In this document: piece by piece, positions 61,907 through 64,000 of the stretch
Position numbering within the stretch: the stretch's first letter is position 1
Layout of the letters: each line of letters starts with the position of its first letter
From: Syncephalis fuscata
Taxonomy: Eukaryota; Zoopagomycota; Zoopagomycetes; Zoopagales; Piptocephalidaceae
Length of the DNA stretch: 64,000 nucleotides
Direction of reading: 5' to 3'
NCBI GenBank assembly: GCA_025786725.1
Contig: JAHLTZ010000011.1
Span: 248,001 to 312,000 of the forward strand
The notes under the pieces: generated by a model
What the model was told of the DNA's origin: nothing
The model's input: only the letters and a program-made list of their open reading frames with translations
Databases searched by the model: none
Position numbers and translations under genes: made by a program

Positions 61907-64000
61907 TTAATCCAAATGTGTTTCGGATAACATCTTTTGTCGATTTGCTTCAATATGACGACGTTGTGTTTCTTGTAGTTTGTGTACAAGTTTATTGGTC
62001 TTTTTAGCTGTACGGCGTTCCTATTATTATTATTATTAAATTATTATTATTATTAAATTATTATTAATGTCACTTTATTGGTAATTACACTGATTACTTA
62101 CTCGTTTAGCTTCTTTGGCTGCTTCTTTACGTAATTTACGTTCTTCTTGTGATTCAGTCTTGGATCGAGCAACTCCCAAATTCACACCTATATAAATATA
62201 AATATGTAGTAATCTAGTAAATATAAATCATACCAGTCTTTTCCGCTTTACTTGTTGTTGTCGTCTCATCATTTCCATCTTCTACAACAATTGGCATACC
62301 ACTTTTACGACTAAGACGAATACGACGATTAACCTCTTGAATTAATCCAGGATGATTCTCAAGATTAGAATAGGTACCTAAATATTAATGTTAATATTAC
62401 TATTAAATATAAGTTATAATTACTTACTTAGAATCGATTCACAATCCCATGCATCTCGTTCCTTCTCTTGTGGATACAACATATCAATACTCTTTGCTGC
62501 ATCGATAGTTGAACGATAAGCACGCTCATTTAATTGAGCCGTTGCCTCTTTGATTCTACCCGCATCGGTATCGTCTTCATCAACTAGAAGGGCGTGACGA
62601 TAAGCACCGAGTTTCTCACCGGCACTGCCATGCAACATAGGCAACATCTTCTTGCCAATAACCTCGTATTTATCCAAGAAATCATCAAGAATGGCTTCAA
62701 AATCTTCACGTTGTTTAATTGATATATGAGTGCGTCTACCAGTTTTAGGATCGATATCTGCATCATCATCATCATCATCGTTCTCTTCATCATCGTCATT
62801 TCTTTCATATTCCTCTTGAATCTAATATTATATTATTAATAACTGACTATAGTATAACCAATTAACTTACTCGATCAAATTGTTCATCCAACATTGTCAA
62901 TTTCTCATTACGGAACATAGCCGAGGATGACATTGAGAATCCAGTGCCTACTGAACCAGTTTCAAATCGATCACTTTGATTGTCATCTGCTGCTGCTGCC
63001 CTTAATTGCTTAAATCTATTAAATAAAAATGGTTAATATTAATAATAACTAAATACTCTATATCTATATATCTATATATTTATATATTACTTTAAGAAAC
63101 GTCTCTCCCATCCACCTTCATCATCATTTTCATCGTCATCGTAGTCATCTTCATCACTTTCTCCTACTACATCAAAATCAAATGCATCTTCATTCGAATC
63201 AGCATCAGCATCGAGTTGGGCAATAAAATCATCATCAAGTGTATCTTCAGCTTCTTCGTCATCTTCTTCTTCATTATCACTTAATTCAAGTGCTTCAAGC
63301 GCTTCTCTTAATTCTGGATCCATATCTGGCTGTAATCCTATTATTTACACACACACATATATATATTACTATTTAATATATATATATATATACATTTCTA
63401 TTCACTATACCTTGTACTACAGCTGGTTGATTCATTAGACCAATAGGCATTTCATAGACTGATGGCAATACTTCAGCTGGTAATAGTGTTTTTGATGGAT
63501 TCCGTGGTGATTCATCCACAGTTGATACATCATCTTTAATCTATATTAAATTAATATTAAAAAATGTTTATTAACATAGTACACTACTTACCTGGACACT
63601 GCTCTTCTTCTCTTTACGTTCACGAGTGGGTGCTTCTAAAAATATAGCACCTTGATTGCCTATAGGACGTAAATGCTGTGTATAGTCATACTCGGAGTCA
63701 TCAAAAGATACACCGAATAAGGCTGCTTCACCAGTATGGCTGAAATATATATATAACAATTAGGTTGGTCAGTTCAGTTACTCACTAGTGCTACAATGAA
63801 TATAGAATGTACTTACTTCTCTTCATCATCGCTACTACCAATGTCAGACAAGTGATTGGCTTGTCTATTGGCCGCTCCATGTCCCTAGTATATAGTTGGT
63901 TAGTATGAATATACGCCCTATTTCCTCATTCTTGTTCTTACCCGTGTAATTTCCTTGAATACACGGTCTGAGGCTTCTGCATCAGCAATGAGCGGGTCTC
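61907..64000 (-). CDS. LTV1: Ribosome biogenesis factor LTV1 (N-terminus beyond the window)
   Basis: Partial gene: the first codons lie past 64000. Recognisable LTV1 segments in order are DPLIADAEASDRVF at the window edge, GVSFDDSEYDYTQHLRPIG (the FDD-YDY-QHL box), a long acidic region (63100-63300, Asp/Glu/Ala) and SMSSSAMFRNEKLTMLDEQF. WDCESILS with TYSNLENHPGLI follows; this is the most diagnostic stretch, equivalent to WDCESICSTYSNLYNHP in animal LTV1. Then come RIRLSRKSGMPIVV and a basic C-terminal helix (ERKLRKEAAKEAKR, KKTNKLVHKLQETQRR). LTV1 is an assembly factor of the pre-40S subunit, released after phosphorylation. The gene converges with the hypothetical gene ending at 61835. Confidence 0.92.

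Noticed and set aside
61606-61989. Minus-strand frame rich in Ile opposite the GAT repeat
   Set aside because: Shadow of the Asp run of the plus-strand gene and of the LTV1 3' flank.

Overview
This window is nuclear DNA from a fungus. The gene set contains fungal signalling kinases (an Slt2/Mpk1-type MAP kinase and a Ypk1/Gad8-type AGC kinase), oligosaccharyltransferase and EMC subunits, WDR48, WDR70 and LTV1. Introns are short (about 50-80 nt) and AT-rich, with GTAAGT donors and TAG acceptors. The base composition is AT-rich, and the mix with lectin-like and FAAH-like genes suggests an early-diverging (zygomycete-grade) lineage. That placement is inference; I cannot name the species.

Layout. 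0.2-2.3 kb: secreted lectin-like gene, frame-disrupted. 3.8-8.9 kb: large MIT/RasGEF protein with Q-, N/H- and RG-rich tail. 8.9-13.1 kb: gene-poor repeats with a near-perfect 390-bp inverted repeat and a decayed gene fragment. 13.1-14.7 kb: two-pass membrane protein. 15.2-17.6 kb (-): Ypk1-type kinase. 18.7-19.9 kb: protein methyltransferase. 21.7-23.8 kb: cell-wall-integrity MAP kinase. 24.2-28.7 kb (-): WDR48/UAF1. 28.7-42.1 kb: accessory region with a gag-only LTR retroelement, decayed repeats, a tRNA-derived SINE and microexon gene 1. 42.1-49.1 kb: SAM methyltransferase, WBP1/OST48 and EMC1 (-). 51.6-54.2 kb: microexon gene 2. 55.0-56.2 kb: ABCA-like pseudogene. 56.4-61.0 kb: FAAH-type amidase and WDR70 (both -). 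61.2-64 kb: small acidic-tailed protein and LTV1 (-, running off the end).

The most striking content is a pair of paralogous loci about 16.8 kb apart (34.85-38.7 and 51.6-54.2 kb). In each, an exon encoding a signal peptide plus a dibasic RR is followed by roughly 27-28 units of about 81 bp. Each unit reads: 3' splice site (TTAATATTAATAG), exactly 3 nt (rarely 6), 5' splice site (GTAAGT), then an intron with a CTAAT-like branch site. Taken as microexons and read in the phase fixed by exon 1, the one-codon exons give open, cysteine-rich secreted peptides in both paralogs (six cysteines in one, four in the other). I know of no described gene family built mainly of single-codon exons; schistosome MEGs and aphid bicycle genes are the nearest analogies.

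A second window-wide signal concerns sequence quality. In gene after gene, on both strands, the frame breaks by the equivalent of one missing base, usually in a short homopolymer. Most broken genes here are therefore probably intact in the organism and damaged by homopolymer undercalling. The ABCA-like copy and the repeat-embedded relics look genuinely decayed.
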